Below are positions 35,410-43,228 of a stretch of 51,985 nt of DNA, one piece after another. The translations under genes and the position numbers were made by a program. Location of the stretch: NCBI RefSeq assembly GCF_021021415.1, contig NZ_JAINWJ010000013.1, positions 1-51,985 on the forward strand. The letters run 5' to 3'. The notes beneath the pieces are model-generated. The model was given only the letters and a program-made list of their open reading frames with translations, was not told the DNA's origin and ran no database searches. The DNA is from Martelella mediterranea. GTDB lineage: Bacteria > Pseudomonadota > Alphaproteobacteria > Rhizobiales > Rhizobiaceae. The number at the start of each line of letters is the position of its first letter. The first letter of the stretch is position 1.

Positions 35410-35426
35410 CCCTTGCGACACAAGGG
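35410..35426 (-). terminator. possible terminator downstream of tRNA-Val
   Basis: On the minus strand CCCTTG-TGTCG-CAAGGG is followed by CTTTAAC, 8 nt past the tRNA CCA end. The T tract is poor. It probably came in with the element and now serves the tRNA. Confidence 0.35.
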
Positions 35427-35433
35427 GAACGGA

Positions 35434-35508
<75 letters not shown>

Positions 35509-35589
35509 ATCCGTGGCGCGGTGTATTCCAAAATTTGGCGGCGGCGTCAACTTATTTCTGAAGCTTTTTTGACGGGGGCTGCGGGCCTT

Positions 35590-35946
35590 TCAGGCGGCCA
35601 GCACCTTTTCAACCTCATCGACCAGATCGCGCAGGTGGAACGGCTTGGAAAGCACCTTGGCATCCTTCGGGGCCTGCGAATCGGCATTCAGCGCCACGGC
35701 GGCGAAACCGGTGATGAAGATCACCTTGAGGTCGGGGTCGAGCTCGGTGGCGCGGCGCGCCAGTTCGATCCCGTCCATTTCCGGCATGACGATGTCGGTC
35801 AGAAGCAGCGAGAACGGCTCCTCGCGCAGCCGGTCATAGGCGCTTGCGCCATTGTCGAAAGCGGCGACCTGGTAGCCCGCCTTTTCCAGCGCCTTCACCA
35901 AAAAACGGCGCATGTCATCGTCATCTTCCGCAAGCAGGATTTTCAT
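35590..35946 (-). CDS. cpdR: single-domain response regulator CpdR
   Basis: 118-aa receiver domain without an output domain. Acidic pocket AEDDDDMRRF, phosphoacceptor Asp51 in LLLTDIVMPEMDG, and the conserved Lys in VLSKPFHLRDLV. In Caulobacter and Sinorhizobium, CpdR controls localisation and activity of the ClpXP protease during the cell cycle; the long stretch FITGFAAVALN and SQAPKDAKVLSKPF is characteristic. The start at 35946 gives MKILLAEDD, as in the family, with a GAG about 9 nt upstream; upstream in-frame ATGs are less well placed. Confidence 0.92.
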   Translation of the reverse strand: MKILLAEDDDDMRRFLVKALEKAGYQVAAFDNGASAYDRLREEPFSLLLTDIVMPEMDGIELARRATELDPDLKVIFITGFAAVALNADSQAPKDAKVLSKPFHLRDLVDEVEKVLAA

Positions 35947-36110
35947 CAGCATCAGCTCAACCATTCCGGCGCATATTAACGGTCTGATAGACCCTCTGTC
36001 GTAAACAAGCAATAAAGACGGCCCCAAACTTTTCACGCTCCCGCAAGGCGGCTTGGCAGGAGGGGCCGGGCGTCCTAGATTTCGTCCATTGAAGCGCCGA
36101 AGGAGCAAGG

Positions 36111-37022
36111 GTGACAGAGCTGGGCAGACAGGAGCGTCAGGCGGACGGCGACGGCCGGAATGTGTTCTTCGAGGTGATCCGTCCCGAGGAGCAGACCCTG
36201 CCGCTGGTCTTCAACTCGCCGCATTCGGGCCGGGTCTATACAAGCGAATTCCTCGCCGCCTCGCGGCTTGATGCGCAGCAGATTCGCCGCTCGGAAGATC
36301 TTTATGTCGACGAGCTGTTTTCGGCCGCGCCCGCCTTTGGCGCGCCGTTGCAGCGGGCGTTCTTTCCCCGCGCCTTCCTCGATGTCAATCGCGAGCCGTT
36401 CGAGCTCGATCCGCGGATGTTTTCCGGCCCGCTGCCCGCCCATATCAACGCGGTCTCGCCGCGAGTTATCGGCGGGCTCGGCACCATTCCGAAGATCGTG
36501 GCGGAGAACATGCCGATCTATGACGCGCCGCTCGATGTAGCGGAGGGGTTGTCGCGGATCGAGTGGATCTACCGGCCCTATCATCAGAGCCTCAAGGCGC
36601 TGCTGCAGGAGACGCGGCGCAATTTCGGACGCGCGGTGCTGATCGACTGCCATTCCATGCCCGGAACGGTGTCGGTCGGCGGGCATCGCCGGCGACCGGA
36701 TTTCATCATCGGCGATCGCTACGGCACCAGCGCCTCGGCGGCGATCGCCTATGCCGCGATCTCGATCCTGGAGGGCATGGGGTTCTCCACCGCCTACAAC
36801 AAGCCTTATGCTGGCGGCTTCATCACCGAGCATTACGGCCGCCCGGCGGCCGATTGCCACGCGCTGCAGATCGAGGTCTCGCGCCGGCTCTATGCCGATG
36901 AGGCGAGCCTGCAGAAGAAGCCGGAATTCGTCGCGGTCAAGCAGGCGGTCAACCTGTTCATCGGCGAGTTCGCGGCGTTTTTGAGGGAAGAGGGGGGGGC
37001 GCCCGGCCTTGCGGCGGAATGA
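36111..37022 (+). CDS. N-formylglutamate amidohydrolase family protein
   Basis: 303-aa hydrolase of the N-formylglutamate amidohydrolase family, cytoplasmic. The metal/substrate motif is FNSPHSGRVY near residue 35, with FPRAFLDVNREPFELDPRMF, DCHSMPG and EHYGRPAADCHALQIEVSR further on. The start is GTG at 36111, with AAGGAG 5 nt upstream. There are no histidine-utilisation (hut) genes nearby, so its real substrate may differ from N-formylglutamate. Divergent from cpdR; the order cpdR / this gene / sRNA / hisN is typical of rhizobia. Confidence 0.88.
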   Translation: MTELGRQERQADGDGRNVFFEVIRPEEQTLPLVFNSPHSGRVYTSEFLAASRLDAQQIRRSEDLYVDELFSAAPAFGAPLQRAFFPRAFLDVNREPFELDPRMFSGPLPAHINAVSPRVIGGLGTIPKIVAENMPIYDAPLDVAEGLSRIEWIYRPYHQSLKALLQETRRNFGRAVLIDCHSMPGTVSVGGHRRRPDFIIGDRYGTSASAAIAYAAISILEGMGFSTAYNKPYAGGFITEHYGRPAADCHALQIEVSRRLYADEASLQKKPEFVAVKQAVNLFIGEFAAFLREEGGAPGLAAE

Positions 37023-37029
37023 TCCTGCC

Positions 37030-37106
37030 AAAAAAAACCGCGCTTGTGGCGCGGTTAAGTCTAGGGAGGAAACACCCAAGGAGGGTATTCACAGTCGAAA
37101 GACTGT
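37030..37106 (-). ncRNA. mmgR: MmgR-like (alpha-r8) trans-acting small RNA
   Basis: A 77-nt RNA with three hairpins on the minus strand. First ACAGUC-UUUC-GACUGU, then ACCC-UCCUU-GGGU with a UCCUU loop, then the single-stranded 10-mer UUUCCUCCCU, and a terminator AACCGCGC-CACAA-GCGCGGUU with eight T residues. The CU-rich loop and 10-mer can pair with Shine-Dalgarno sequences. Size, 10-mer and position between the amidohydrolase and an inositol-phosphatase-family gene fit MmgR of Sinorhizobium (Rfam suhB/mmgR family, from memory), which limits polyhydroxybutyrate accumulation. Confidence 0.85.
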
Positions 37107-37112
37107 AATTGA

Positions 37113-37141
37113 ACCTTAGATGACGGGTTGATGACTGTCAA
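37113..37141 (-). promoter_or_regulatory. sigma-70 promoter of the MmgR-like sRNA
   Basis: Minus strand TTGACA (37136-37141), a 17-nt spacer, and TAAGGT (37113-37118). The start point falls 6-7 nt downstream, at about 37106, exactly where the first hairpin begins. Confidence 0.78.
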
Positions 37142-37338
37142 GCAAATTTGCCTGATATTTGCGCATCATCGACCAATGTCTAATTTTTACGCGTAGAGCC
37201 TATTTTTTACGCGGGTTTTCTTCCCGGCAGAGCTGTTTTCCCGATCCACATCCATTTTCTTTCCATCAGACTGTGGCGGGGCGCGCGAATTCGGGCGATA
37301 CGCGCGAATACAGACCAATACCGAACCAAGGACATGCC

Positions 37339-38112
37339 ATGCTGCCCGACCGCAAATTCTTCGAGACGCTCGCCGCCGCCGCCGCCGCCGAGACCCTGCC
37401 GCGGTTTCGCTCCGGCCTGGATGTCGACAACAAGCTGGCCGGCGGTTTCGACCCCGTCACCGAAGGCGACCGGGCGGCCGAACGGGCGATCCGGACGCTG
37501 ATCGGCGAGCACTATCCCGATCACGGCATTCTCGGCGAGGAGCACGGCGCGGAGGGGCTGGAGCGTGAACATGTCTGGGTCATCGACCCGATCGACGGAA
37601 CGCGGGCCTTTATCTCCGGCGTGCCGGTCTGGGGGACGCTGGTGGGCTTCTATCGCAATGGCCGGGCCATGATGGGTCTGATGGATCAGCCCTTTACCGG
37701 CGAGCGCTATTTCGCCGATGGCGGGCAGAGCCATTATGCCGGCCCCGGCGGGCCGCGCGTTTTGAAGACGCGGCGATGCGAGGCGCTTGAAGACGCGGTG
37801 ATGTTCACCACCTCGCCGCGCATCATCGCCGGCCACCTTCAGGCAGGCTACGACCGGCTCGAGGCGCGCGTGCGTCTCGCCCGCTACGGCACGGATTGTT
37901 ATGCCTATTGCCTTCTGGCGGCAGGGTTCGTCGATCTGGTGGTGGAAACCGGGCTCCAGCCCTATGACATCGGCGCCCTGATCCCGATCATCGAGCAGGC
38001 GGGCGGCGTGGTCACGACGGTTGAAGGCGGTCGGGCGGAAGATGGCGGCGACATCGTCGCGGCGGCAACGCCGGCGCTGCACGCGGCGGCGCTTGCGGTG
38101 CTCAACGGCTGA
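37339..38112 (+). CDS. hisN: histidinol-phosphatase HisN (inositol monophosphatase family)
   Basis: 257-aa Mg-dependent phosphatase that probably dephosphorylates histidinol phosphate in histidine synthesis. Metal-binding motifs of the IMPase fold: GEEHG, WVIDPIDGTRAFISG and QPYDIGALIPIIEQAGG. The pattern of the active-site region (FISGVPVWGTLVG, YGTDCYAYCLLAAG) matches HisN rather than general SuhB. AAGGA 6 nt upstream decides the ATG at 37339 over longer frames that run back to 37159. Followed by a minus-strand RNA candidate and hsp20. Confidence 0.87.
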   Translation: MLPDRKFFETLAAAAAAETLPRFRSGLDVDNKLAGGFDPVTEGDRAAERAIRTLIGEHYPDHGILGEEHGAEGLEREHVWVIDPIDGTRAFISGVPVWGTLVGFYRNGRAMMGLMDQPFTGERYFADGGQSHYAGPGGPRVLKTRRCEALEDAVMFTTSPRIIAGHLQAGYDRLEARVRLARYGTDCYAYCLLAAGFVDLVVETGLQPYDIGALIPIIEQAGGVVTTVEGGRAEDGGDIVAAATPALHAAALAVLNG

Positions 38113-38142
38113 ATTGCCGGCCCTGAGTGCCGGATCTCCACC

Positions 38143-38323
38143 AAAAAAAGGACCGGAACCCGCCGCTTGAACAGGGGTAAAAGCGGCTCGGTTCCGGCCA
38201 AGGTTCCCCGTCGCCGCTGGGTCAAGAGCGACAACGGTGCCGGGACGGGTGCGCCGTAGTTCCCGGCGAGGAAATGAATGCCCCATTTCCCCTGAACGGA
38301 GCTGCAATACGGCATTCATTTCC
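38143..38323 (-). ncRNA. candidate structured RNA, family not recognised
   Basis: About 180 nt with four consecutive stems on the minus strand. HP1: perfect 13-bp stem (38311-38323 with 38270-38282), 28-nt loop. HP2: GCCGGGA/UCCCGGC (38261-38267 with 38239-38245). HP3: 10-bp stem (38228-38237 with 38208-38217) including two U-G pairs that would be A-C mismatches on the other strand, so the minus strand is the transcribed one. HP4: 8 + 7 bp stem (38190-38197 and 38181-38187 with 38153-38160 and 38162-38168), then seven T residues. A weak TTGCAG-N17-TATGGA precedes it. It may be one of the alphaproteobacterial sRNA families; I cannot name it. Confidence 0.68.
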
Positions 38324-38407
38324 CGTTCATCCATAAGGCGAGTTGGCGCTATCTGCAATCGCGGGTAGCGTGTTTGCGGTTGCGTGGCGTTTACGGGCGA
38401 CGAAACT

Positions 38408-38436
38408 CTTGAAATAATATCGGCAAAATCCCAGAT
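38408..38436 (+). promoter_or_regulatory. possible heat-shock (RpoH) promoter of hsp20
   Basis: CTTGAAA followed after 15 nt by CCCAGAT resembles the sigma-32 form CTTGAAA / CCCCATnT. It lies just upstream of the structured leader of the small heat-shock gene. The -10 match is imperfect. Confidence 0.45.
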
Positions 38437-38445
38437 AAATCGCGT

Positions 38446-38542
38446 CGGACGCCGAAGCTCGGGTCCGTAACCGTTCCAGGCAATCGCCGGTCTCGGGATT
38501 GCCGGGAATATACCGCAAACGCGTCGCTCAAAGGAGGACAAC
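38446..38542 (+). promoter_or_regulatory. ROSE-like RNA thermometer in the hsp20 leader
   Basis: Successive hairpins CGGAC/GTCCG (38446-38450 with 38463-38467) and GGCAATC/GATTGCC (38479-38485 with 38497-38503) precede a final stem in which GTCGCT (38523-38528) faces the Shine-Dalgarno AAGGAGGA (38531-38538). The U(C/U)GCU sequence opposite the ribosome site is the hallmark of ROSE elements, which block translation of rhizobial small heat-shock genes at low temperature. Confidence 0.68.
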
Positions 38543-39034
38543 ATGCGTAACGTCGATTTTTCGCCCCTTTATCGTTCCACTGTCGGTTTCGACAGGCTTT
38601 TCAACCTGCTTGATACCGTAGGCCAGCCCGAACAGGCCCCCACCTATCCGCCCTACAATATCGAGCGCACAGGTGAAAACGACTACCAGATCACCATGGC
38701 CGTCGCCGGTTTCGGCGAAAACGAACTCTCGATCGAAGCCCATGCCAACGTGCTGACGGTGCGTGGCGAAAAGGCCGAGGAAGAAGCCAATGACGGTCGC
38801 GAATATCTCTATCGCGGCATTGCCAAGCGCGCCTTCGAACGCCGGTTCCAGCTCGCCGACCACATGGAAGTGCGCGGCGCCAGCCTGAAAAACGGCATCC
38901 TGCATGTGGAGCTTCTTCGCAACATCCCCGAAGCCATGAAGCCGCGCCGGATCGCGATCGAAACCCGTGATGGCGACCAGACCAGGATGATCTCCGCCGA
39001 TGTCGGCAAGAACAGTGAGAAAACCGCGGCCTGA
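38543..39034 (+). CDS. Hsp20 small heat-shock protein (IbpA-like)
   Basis: 163-aa cytoplasmic holdase chaperone. N-terminal FSPLYRSTVGFDRLFNLLDT, typical of class A rhizobial sHsps, then the alpha-crystallin domain from about residue 35 to 135 (NDYQITMAVAGFGENELSIE, GIAKRAFERRFQLADHMEV, GASLKNGILHVELLR). Preceded by a strong AAGGAGGA that is embedded in a ROSE-like thermometer, and followed by a clear terminator, so it is a single-gene heat-induced unit. Confidence 0.93.
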   Translation: MRNVDFSPLYRSTVGFDRLFNLLDTVGQPEQAPTYPPYNIERTGENDYQITMAVAGFGENELSIEAHANVLTVRGEKAEEEANDGREYLYRGIAKRAFERRFQLADHMEVRGASLKNGILHVELLRNIPEAMKPRRIAIETRDGDQTRMISADVGKNSEKTAA

Positions 39035-39057
39035 TCAGCGCGGTTAAGATGAACCGG

Positions 39058-39088
39058 CGGCGCTCCTCACACGAGGGGCGCCGTTTTT
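39058..39088 (+). terminator. Rho-independent terminator of hsp20
   Basis: An 11-bp stem CGGCGCTCCTC/GAGGGGCGCCG (one G-U pair) with an ACAC loop and five T residues, 24 nt past the hsp20 stop codon. Confidence 0.87.
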
Positions 39089-39092
39089 GTGT

Positions 39093-39659
39093 CTATCGCC
39101 TGCAAAGGACGCGGCCCGCCAAGCCGTCCACGGAGATGAGCCCGGGGCCGTGGATGACCAGATAGGCGAGCGGAAACAGCCATAGCAGGCGTTGGTCCAG
39201 GATGACGGCGTCGGGGAAGCGGTCGAACAGCACGCCGATGGTCTCCGGCCCGACCTGGTGGACGGTGATGTCGACCACGGTCTGAACGGCGATGAAGATC
39301 GCCATGACGAGCGCTGCGAGCCTCGTCAGCACGCCGAGCATCACCATCAGCGGCAGCAGGAATTCGGCATAGGTGCCGAGATAGACCACCAGATGCCAGA
39401 AGAACGGCACCTGGGCAATGTCACCGTCGGCGGCCTCCACGGCCGGTAGCGCGATCTGGTAATAGGCGCTGTCGCGCACCATGAAGAAGCCGGCGAACCC
39501 GGGCCCGACCTTCGTCAGCGCCGAATTCAGGAAATAGAACCAGAGCGTGGCGGCGAAGACGAAGCGGGCGAGCAATCCGGGCAGCCAGAAGGCCAGGCCC
39601 CGCTCGAGGGCTTTGGCGGTGCCGCTGTAAAGCCCGCAAAGGCGATGGGCAAGGTTCAT
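39093..39659 (-). CDS. DoxX family membrane protein of the bufferin operon
   Basis: 188-aa inner-membrane protein with four or so helices (LLARFVFAATLWFYFLNSAL, FLLPLMVMLGVLTRLAALVMAIFIAVQ in pieces). DoxX proteins commonly close DUF2282-DUF692-DUF2063 operons (HvfD/GigD); the role there is not settled, possibly electron transfer or membrane anchoring. The ATG at 39659 overlaps the DUF2063 stop by 1 nt (TGATG); a TTG at 39662 with GGAGG 7 nt upstream is an alternative start. Last gene of the operon. Confidence 0.85.
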   Translation of the reverse strand: MNLAHRLCGLYSGTAKALERGLAFWLPGLLARFVFAATLWFYFLNSALTKVGPGFAGFFMVRDSAYYQIALPAVEAADGDIAQVPFFWHLVVYLGTYAEFLLPLMVMLGVLTRLAALVMAIFIAVQTVVDITVHQVGPETIGVLFDRFPDAVILDQRLLWLFPLAYLVIHGPGLISVDGLAGRVLCRR

Positions 39660-40453
39660 CAAGGGGCATCCTCCGGGCTTATTTCGGCGAATGCGCCGGT
39701 GGTGAGCGCCAGCGCAAAGGCCGAGGAGAGATCGAAGCCGTCATCGTCGGCACCTGCGCGCTCGGCTGCCTCGCCGATCGGTTCGCCCTCGAACAGCGCC
39801 TTCACGAAGGCGGCATCGCCGGGCGTGACGCGGTGGACAGCGACATCGTAATGCGGACGGGCGATCAAGGCGGTTTCGGCGGGCGAAGGGTCAAGGCCCT
39901 TCAGGCTTTCCCCGGCCTTTGTTCTGAGAAAGATGCTGGCTGCGGCGGAGCCGAGCTCCAGAAGCCGGGCGGCGGGATGGGGCGAAAGCCGCGTTGCCAT
40001 CAATGCCTCCGGATCGCGCGACAGAAGCGTTTCGGGTGGAAGCGGCGGGCAGTCGGCGGCGTGATAGGCGTCGAGCCAGGCCCGCTCCAGCCTTGCCAGA
40101 TCGGCGAGAAAGAACAGTCGTCGCGCCGGTTCGAAGCCGGCCACGAAATCCGGAAAGTCGCGGCCGTATTCGGCAAGGATCGGCGAGCGGGGCGGGTTTT
40201 CCGCCAGAAATTCAAGCGCCATGGCATCGAAAAAGCGTGGACCGGCGACCTGCCGCGTCACCGGAAAGATGTCCGCGAGCGCGCTCTTCAGGCTCATCGC
40301 CACATTGTTGCGGTAGACCGCGTAGCGCTTGTCGGCTTGCCCGCCGAGCGGGTTGATCACGCCGTCCGGCACAGCGGCGTCAGGCCGCATCAGGCTTGCG
40401 GCGAACGCCGGAAAGCCGGCCGCTATGGCTTGCGTCTTCGCCGGCTCAGCCAT
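39659..40453 (-). CDS. bufC: BufC/HvfC family protein (DUF2063), MNIO partner
   Basis: 264-aa protein with the N-terminal DUF2063 domain (FAASLMRPDAAVPDGVINP, RYAVYRNNVAMSLKSALADIFPV) annotated as a putative DNA-binding domain. In bufferin systems it works as the partner of the DUF692 enzyme, presenting the precursor peptide. The start at 40453 lies within the 3' end of bufB (8-nt overlap), so translation is coupled. The longer in-frame start inside bufB is not needed. Confidence 0.87.
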   Translation of the reverse strand: MAEPAKTQAIAAGFPAFAASLMRPDAAVPDGVINPLGGQADKRYAVYRNNVAMSLKSALADIFPVTRQVAGPRFFDAMALEFLAENPPRSPILAEYGRDFPDFVAGFEPARRLFFLADLARLERAWLDAYHAADCPPLPPETLLSRDPEALMATRLSPHPAARLLELGSAAASIFLRTKAGESLKGLDPSPAETALIARPHYDVAVHRVTPGDAAFVKALFEGEPIGEAAERAGADDDGFDLSSAFALALTTGAFAEISPEDAP

Positions 40454-41339
40454 GACGCGCCCCCAGCAGGGAGCGGCCGGCATGGTCTGCAATCATCGCG
40501 TCGGCGATCTTCGCCTCGCGCTTCAGCACCGGCCAGTCGGGCACGTCATTGTCCCATTCGATCAGCGTCGGGAGCGGGCCGGCCTGTTTCAGCACGAACT
40601 CATAAAGCCCCCAGACGGCATCGGCCACCGGCCGGTCATGGGCGTCGATCAGCAGCGGCGCACCGTTGTCGTCGCTGTCCTCGGCATGGCCGGCGAGATG
40701 GATCTCGCCGACGCGTTCCAGCGGATAGGCCTTCAGATAATCTATGGCGTCAAAGCCGTTGTTGATAGCGGAGACGTGCACATTGTTGACGTCGAGCAGC
40801 AGGCCGCTGCCGGTGCGCCGGGCGATCTCGTCCAGGAATTCGGTCTCGGGGATCGCGCTTTCGGCAAAGGCGACATAGGTGGACGGGTTTTCGAGCAGGA
40901 TGGTCCGCCCGATGGCGCTCTGGACCTCATCGACATGGGCAGCGACCAGTGCCAGCGTCTCCTCGGTATAGGGCAGCGGCAGCAGGTCGTTGTAATAGGC
41001 GCTTTCATGGGTCGACCAGGCGAGATGCTCGGAAACCAGGCCGGGTTCGTAACGCTCCACCACCCGTTTCAGCCGGGCAAGATGGGCGGGATCGAGCCCG
41101 CCGGGCGCGCCGATCGACATGCCGACGCCGTGGATCGACAGCGGAAAATCGGCGCGCATGCGGGTCAGCACGCGATGCGGATGGCCGCCTGCGCCCATGT
41201 AGTTTTCCGCATGCACTTCGAGAAAGCCGATGCGATAGCCGTCTTCGAGGATGGCATCGGCATGGGCGGTCTTGAAGCCGGCGCCGGCGCGGGCGGGAAT
41301 GGCGCCATGATTTTCGAATTTTCTGGATATCGCGTTCAT
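40446..41339 (-). CDS. bufB: BufB: DUF692 multinuclear iron oxidase (MNIO)
   Basis: 297-aa TIM-barrel enzyme of the DUF692/MbnB family that oxidises cysteines of a precursor peptide to copper-binding heterocycles. Metal ligands of the family are placed: FLEVHAENYMGAGG, SIHGVGMSIG, SEHLAWSTH, LLENPSTYV, LLLDVNNVHVSAINNG, GEIHLAGHAE, IDAHDRPV and LIEWDNDVP. GGAG lies 6-7 nt before ATG 41339; the longer frame overlaps the precursor gene. Between the precursor (50-nt gap) and bufC (8-nt overlap). Confidence 0.92.
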   Translation of the reverse strand: MNAISRKFENHGAIPARAGAGFKTAHADAILEDGYRIGFLEVHAENYMGAGGHPHRVLTRMRADFPLSIHGVGMSIGAPGGLDPAHLARLKRVVERYEPGLVSEHLAWSTHESAYYNDLLPLPYTEETLALVAAHVDEVQSAIGRTILLENPSTYVAFAESAIPETEFLDEIARRTGSGLLLDVNNVHVSAINNGFDAIDYLKAYPLERVGEIHLAGHAEDSDDNGAPLLIDAHDRPVADAVWGLYEFVLKQAGPLPTLIEWDNDVPDWPVLKREAKIADAMIADHAGRSLLGARHG

Positions 41340-41389
41340 CGTCGCCTCCGGGAACAATACCGCCGGCGCGGGGACGCCGGCGGCGGGGC

Positions 41390-41689
41390 TCACATGGCCG
41401 GCATGTCGCGGTCGAGCGGCTCCAGCGAGCCCATCCGGTCGCCCGGCAGCATCATCTCGGTGCAGGTGCCCTCCTCGACATATTTCCAGGCATTGCCCTG
41501 GTAATCGACCTTGGAGGTGCCGGCGCAGGTGGTGCCGGGGCCGGCGGCGCAATCGTTCTGGCCGGCCATGGCAACGCCGTAGCATTTGACGTTGGCGGCC
41601 TGCGCGGGGGTGGTGGCGGCAATCGTGCCGGCGGCGACGGCGAGTGCGCCGGCAAGTGTTGCCGCGCTGAATTTTGAAGTCTTGGACAT
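41390..41689 (-). CDS. bufA: BufA: bufferin precursor (DUF2282), copper-binding RiPP
   Basis: 99-aa precursor. Signal peptide (residues about 1-31, ending TTPAQA), then a short core with four cysteines at 36 (VKCYG), 47 (NDCAAG), 55 (TTCAG) and 76 (GTCTEMM). In characterised bufferins the central two cysteines are converted to thiooxazoles that bind copper in the periplasm; the spacing here matches. AGGAG 6-7 nt upstream decides ATG 41689. It heads the operon bufA-bufB-bufC-doxX, expected to respond to copper or gold stress. No metal-responsive operator was recognised upstream. Confidence 0.92.
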   Translation of the reverse strand: MSKTSKFSAATLAGALAVAAGTIAATTPAQAANVKCYGVAMAGQNDCAAGPGTTCAGTSKVDYQGNAWKYVEEGTCTEMMLPGDRMGSLEPLDRDMPAM

Positions 41690-41883
41690 GAAGCTCTCCT
41701 CTTCATCGGTTGTAAGCAAGGTCGGCCTTGCGTGATGAAGTGTGGCAAAGAGGCGCTTCAACTGGAAATCAATGGCGCGTCATCATCCCCTCACGGTGGA
41801 TGACCGGTCCGTGATAGGGGCGTGACTGCCGGAGTGGGGGGTAATCCTGGCCGGTGGAGGCCGATGTCGGTCCCCGGCTTGGC

Positions 41884-42930
41884 CTAAAGAAACGACACGA
41901 AGCGGTCGATTTCCTGTTCTTCGGTCGAAAAGCTGGTGACGCAGCGGATCAGCGCTTCGCCTTCGCCGATGAGATCCGGCTGGTCGGCGGGCGTTGGCCA
42001 GTTGTGGAACTGTGCGCCGGCCTTGCGGGCGGCGTCCGCCGCTTCCTCCGGCAGGATGATGAACACTTCGTTGGTGGCGGTCTCCCAGGCAAGCCGTGCG
42101 GTCTTTGCCGCGCGGAAGGCCTGGCGCATCCGCTCGGCCATGGCGTTTGAGTGGCGGGCGAGATCAAGCCAGAGCCCGCCTTCGAGATAGGCGTCGAACT
42201 GGGCGGAGATGAAGCGGGTCTTGGAAAACAGATGGGCCGCGCGCTTGCGGATGAACGGCATGTCGCGGGCCTGGTCGGGGTTCATGAACACGATCGCCTC
42301 GGCGCACCAGCAGCCATTCTTGGTGCCGCCGAAGGAGAGAATGTCGACGCCACGCTTCCACGTCATCTCGGCGGGCGTGACGTCAAGGGCAGCCAGCGCA
42401 TTGGCAAAGCGCGCGCCGTCCATGTGGACCGGCAGGCCATGCGCCTTCGCCTCGGCGGTGATCGCGTCGATCTCGTCCAGCGCATAGACTGTTCCGACCT
42501 CGGTGGACTGGGTCAGCGAAACCGCCATCGGCTGGCCGTGGTGGATGAAATCGGCCGGGAAGCGGCCGATCATCCGCCGGAGTGCTGCCGGATTCATCCT
42601 GCCGTTTTCGCCCGAAACCGTGGCCAGCCTGCCGCCGCCGGTGAAATATTCCGGCGCGCCGCCCTCGTCATTGGCGATATGGGCGTCCTTGTGGCAGAAC
42701 ACCACGCCACCCGGACGGCCGACGGAGGAAAGCGCCAGCGAGTTGGCCGCCGTACCGGTGCCGACGAAGAACACCGCGACCTCGCGCTCGAACACATCGT
42801 TGAACTTCGCCTCGATCTTGCGGTCGAGCGCGCTCGTGCCATAGGCGTTGGCGTAGCCGGATTGTTCGCGCATCAGCGCAGCGCCGATGGCGGGGTGGGC
42901 GCCGGACCAGTTGTCGGAAGCAAAGAACAT
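41884..42930 (-). CDS. ltaE: low-specificity L-threonine aldolase
   Basis: 348-aa PLP enzyme that cleaves L-threonine/allo-threonine to glycine and acetaldehyde. The PLP lysine is Lys204 in ILSFGGTKNG; other family motifs are MFFASDNWSGAHPAI at the start, YGTSALDRKIE, FVGTGTAANSLAL and HMDGARFANALAAL. GAGG about 9 nt upstream and the usual family N-terminus favour ATG 42930 over the ATG 15 nt further upstream. Stands alone, divergent from gltB across about 575 nt. Confidence 0.9.
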   Translation of the reverse strand: MFFASDNWSGAHPAIGAALMREQSGYANAYGTSALDRKIEAKFNDVFEREVAVFFVGTGTAANSLALSSVGRPGGVVFCHKDAHIANDEGGAPEYFTGGGRLATVSGENGRMNPAALRRMIGRFPADFIHHGQPMAVSLTQSTEVGTVYALDEIDAITAEAKAHGLPVHMDGARFANALAALDVTPAEMTWKRGVDILSFGGTKNGCWCAEAIVFMNPDQARDMPFIRKRAAHLFSKTRFISAQFDAYLEGGLWLDLARHSNAMAERMRQAFRAAKTARLAWETATNEVFIILPEEAADAARKAGAQFHNWPTPADQPDLIGEGEALIRCVTSFSTEEQEIDRFVSFL

Positions 42931-43228
42931 GGCGGAAAACCTCATATCTTGGGATGCTTCGGATATCGGGGAAGAGAGCTGGCTTTGTAAAGGGCGGCCA
43001 TGGAAAAAGCCGCGCGGGCGAGGGATGACGGAAAGATTGCGCGATTGGGGCCGACAGGCGTGGATTCTGCCCGAAAATGGCCTCTTTCTTTCACGAATTA
43101 CGAATACCGACAGGTGGGCGTAACTTTATTGCGCTGGCGGCGGTCTTTCGGTAATTTTTGCTCGCCTTGGCCGGGCTGGCGTTGTGATTTTGCTTGCCAG
43201 TTTGTGTTGTTTCTGGCATGAAGTGCAG

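Noticed and set aside
37207..38544. A long minus-strand open frame opposite hisN and through the RNA candidate.
   Set aside because: It is a shadow of hisN in GC-rich DNA; it runs through the terminator hairpin at 38143-38197 and has no family resemblance.
43177..43193. Possible sigma-54 promoter (TGGC...TTGC) upstream of gltB.
   Set aside because: The spacing between the GG and GC elements is 12 nt instead of 10.
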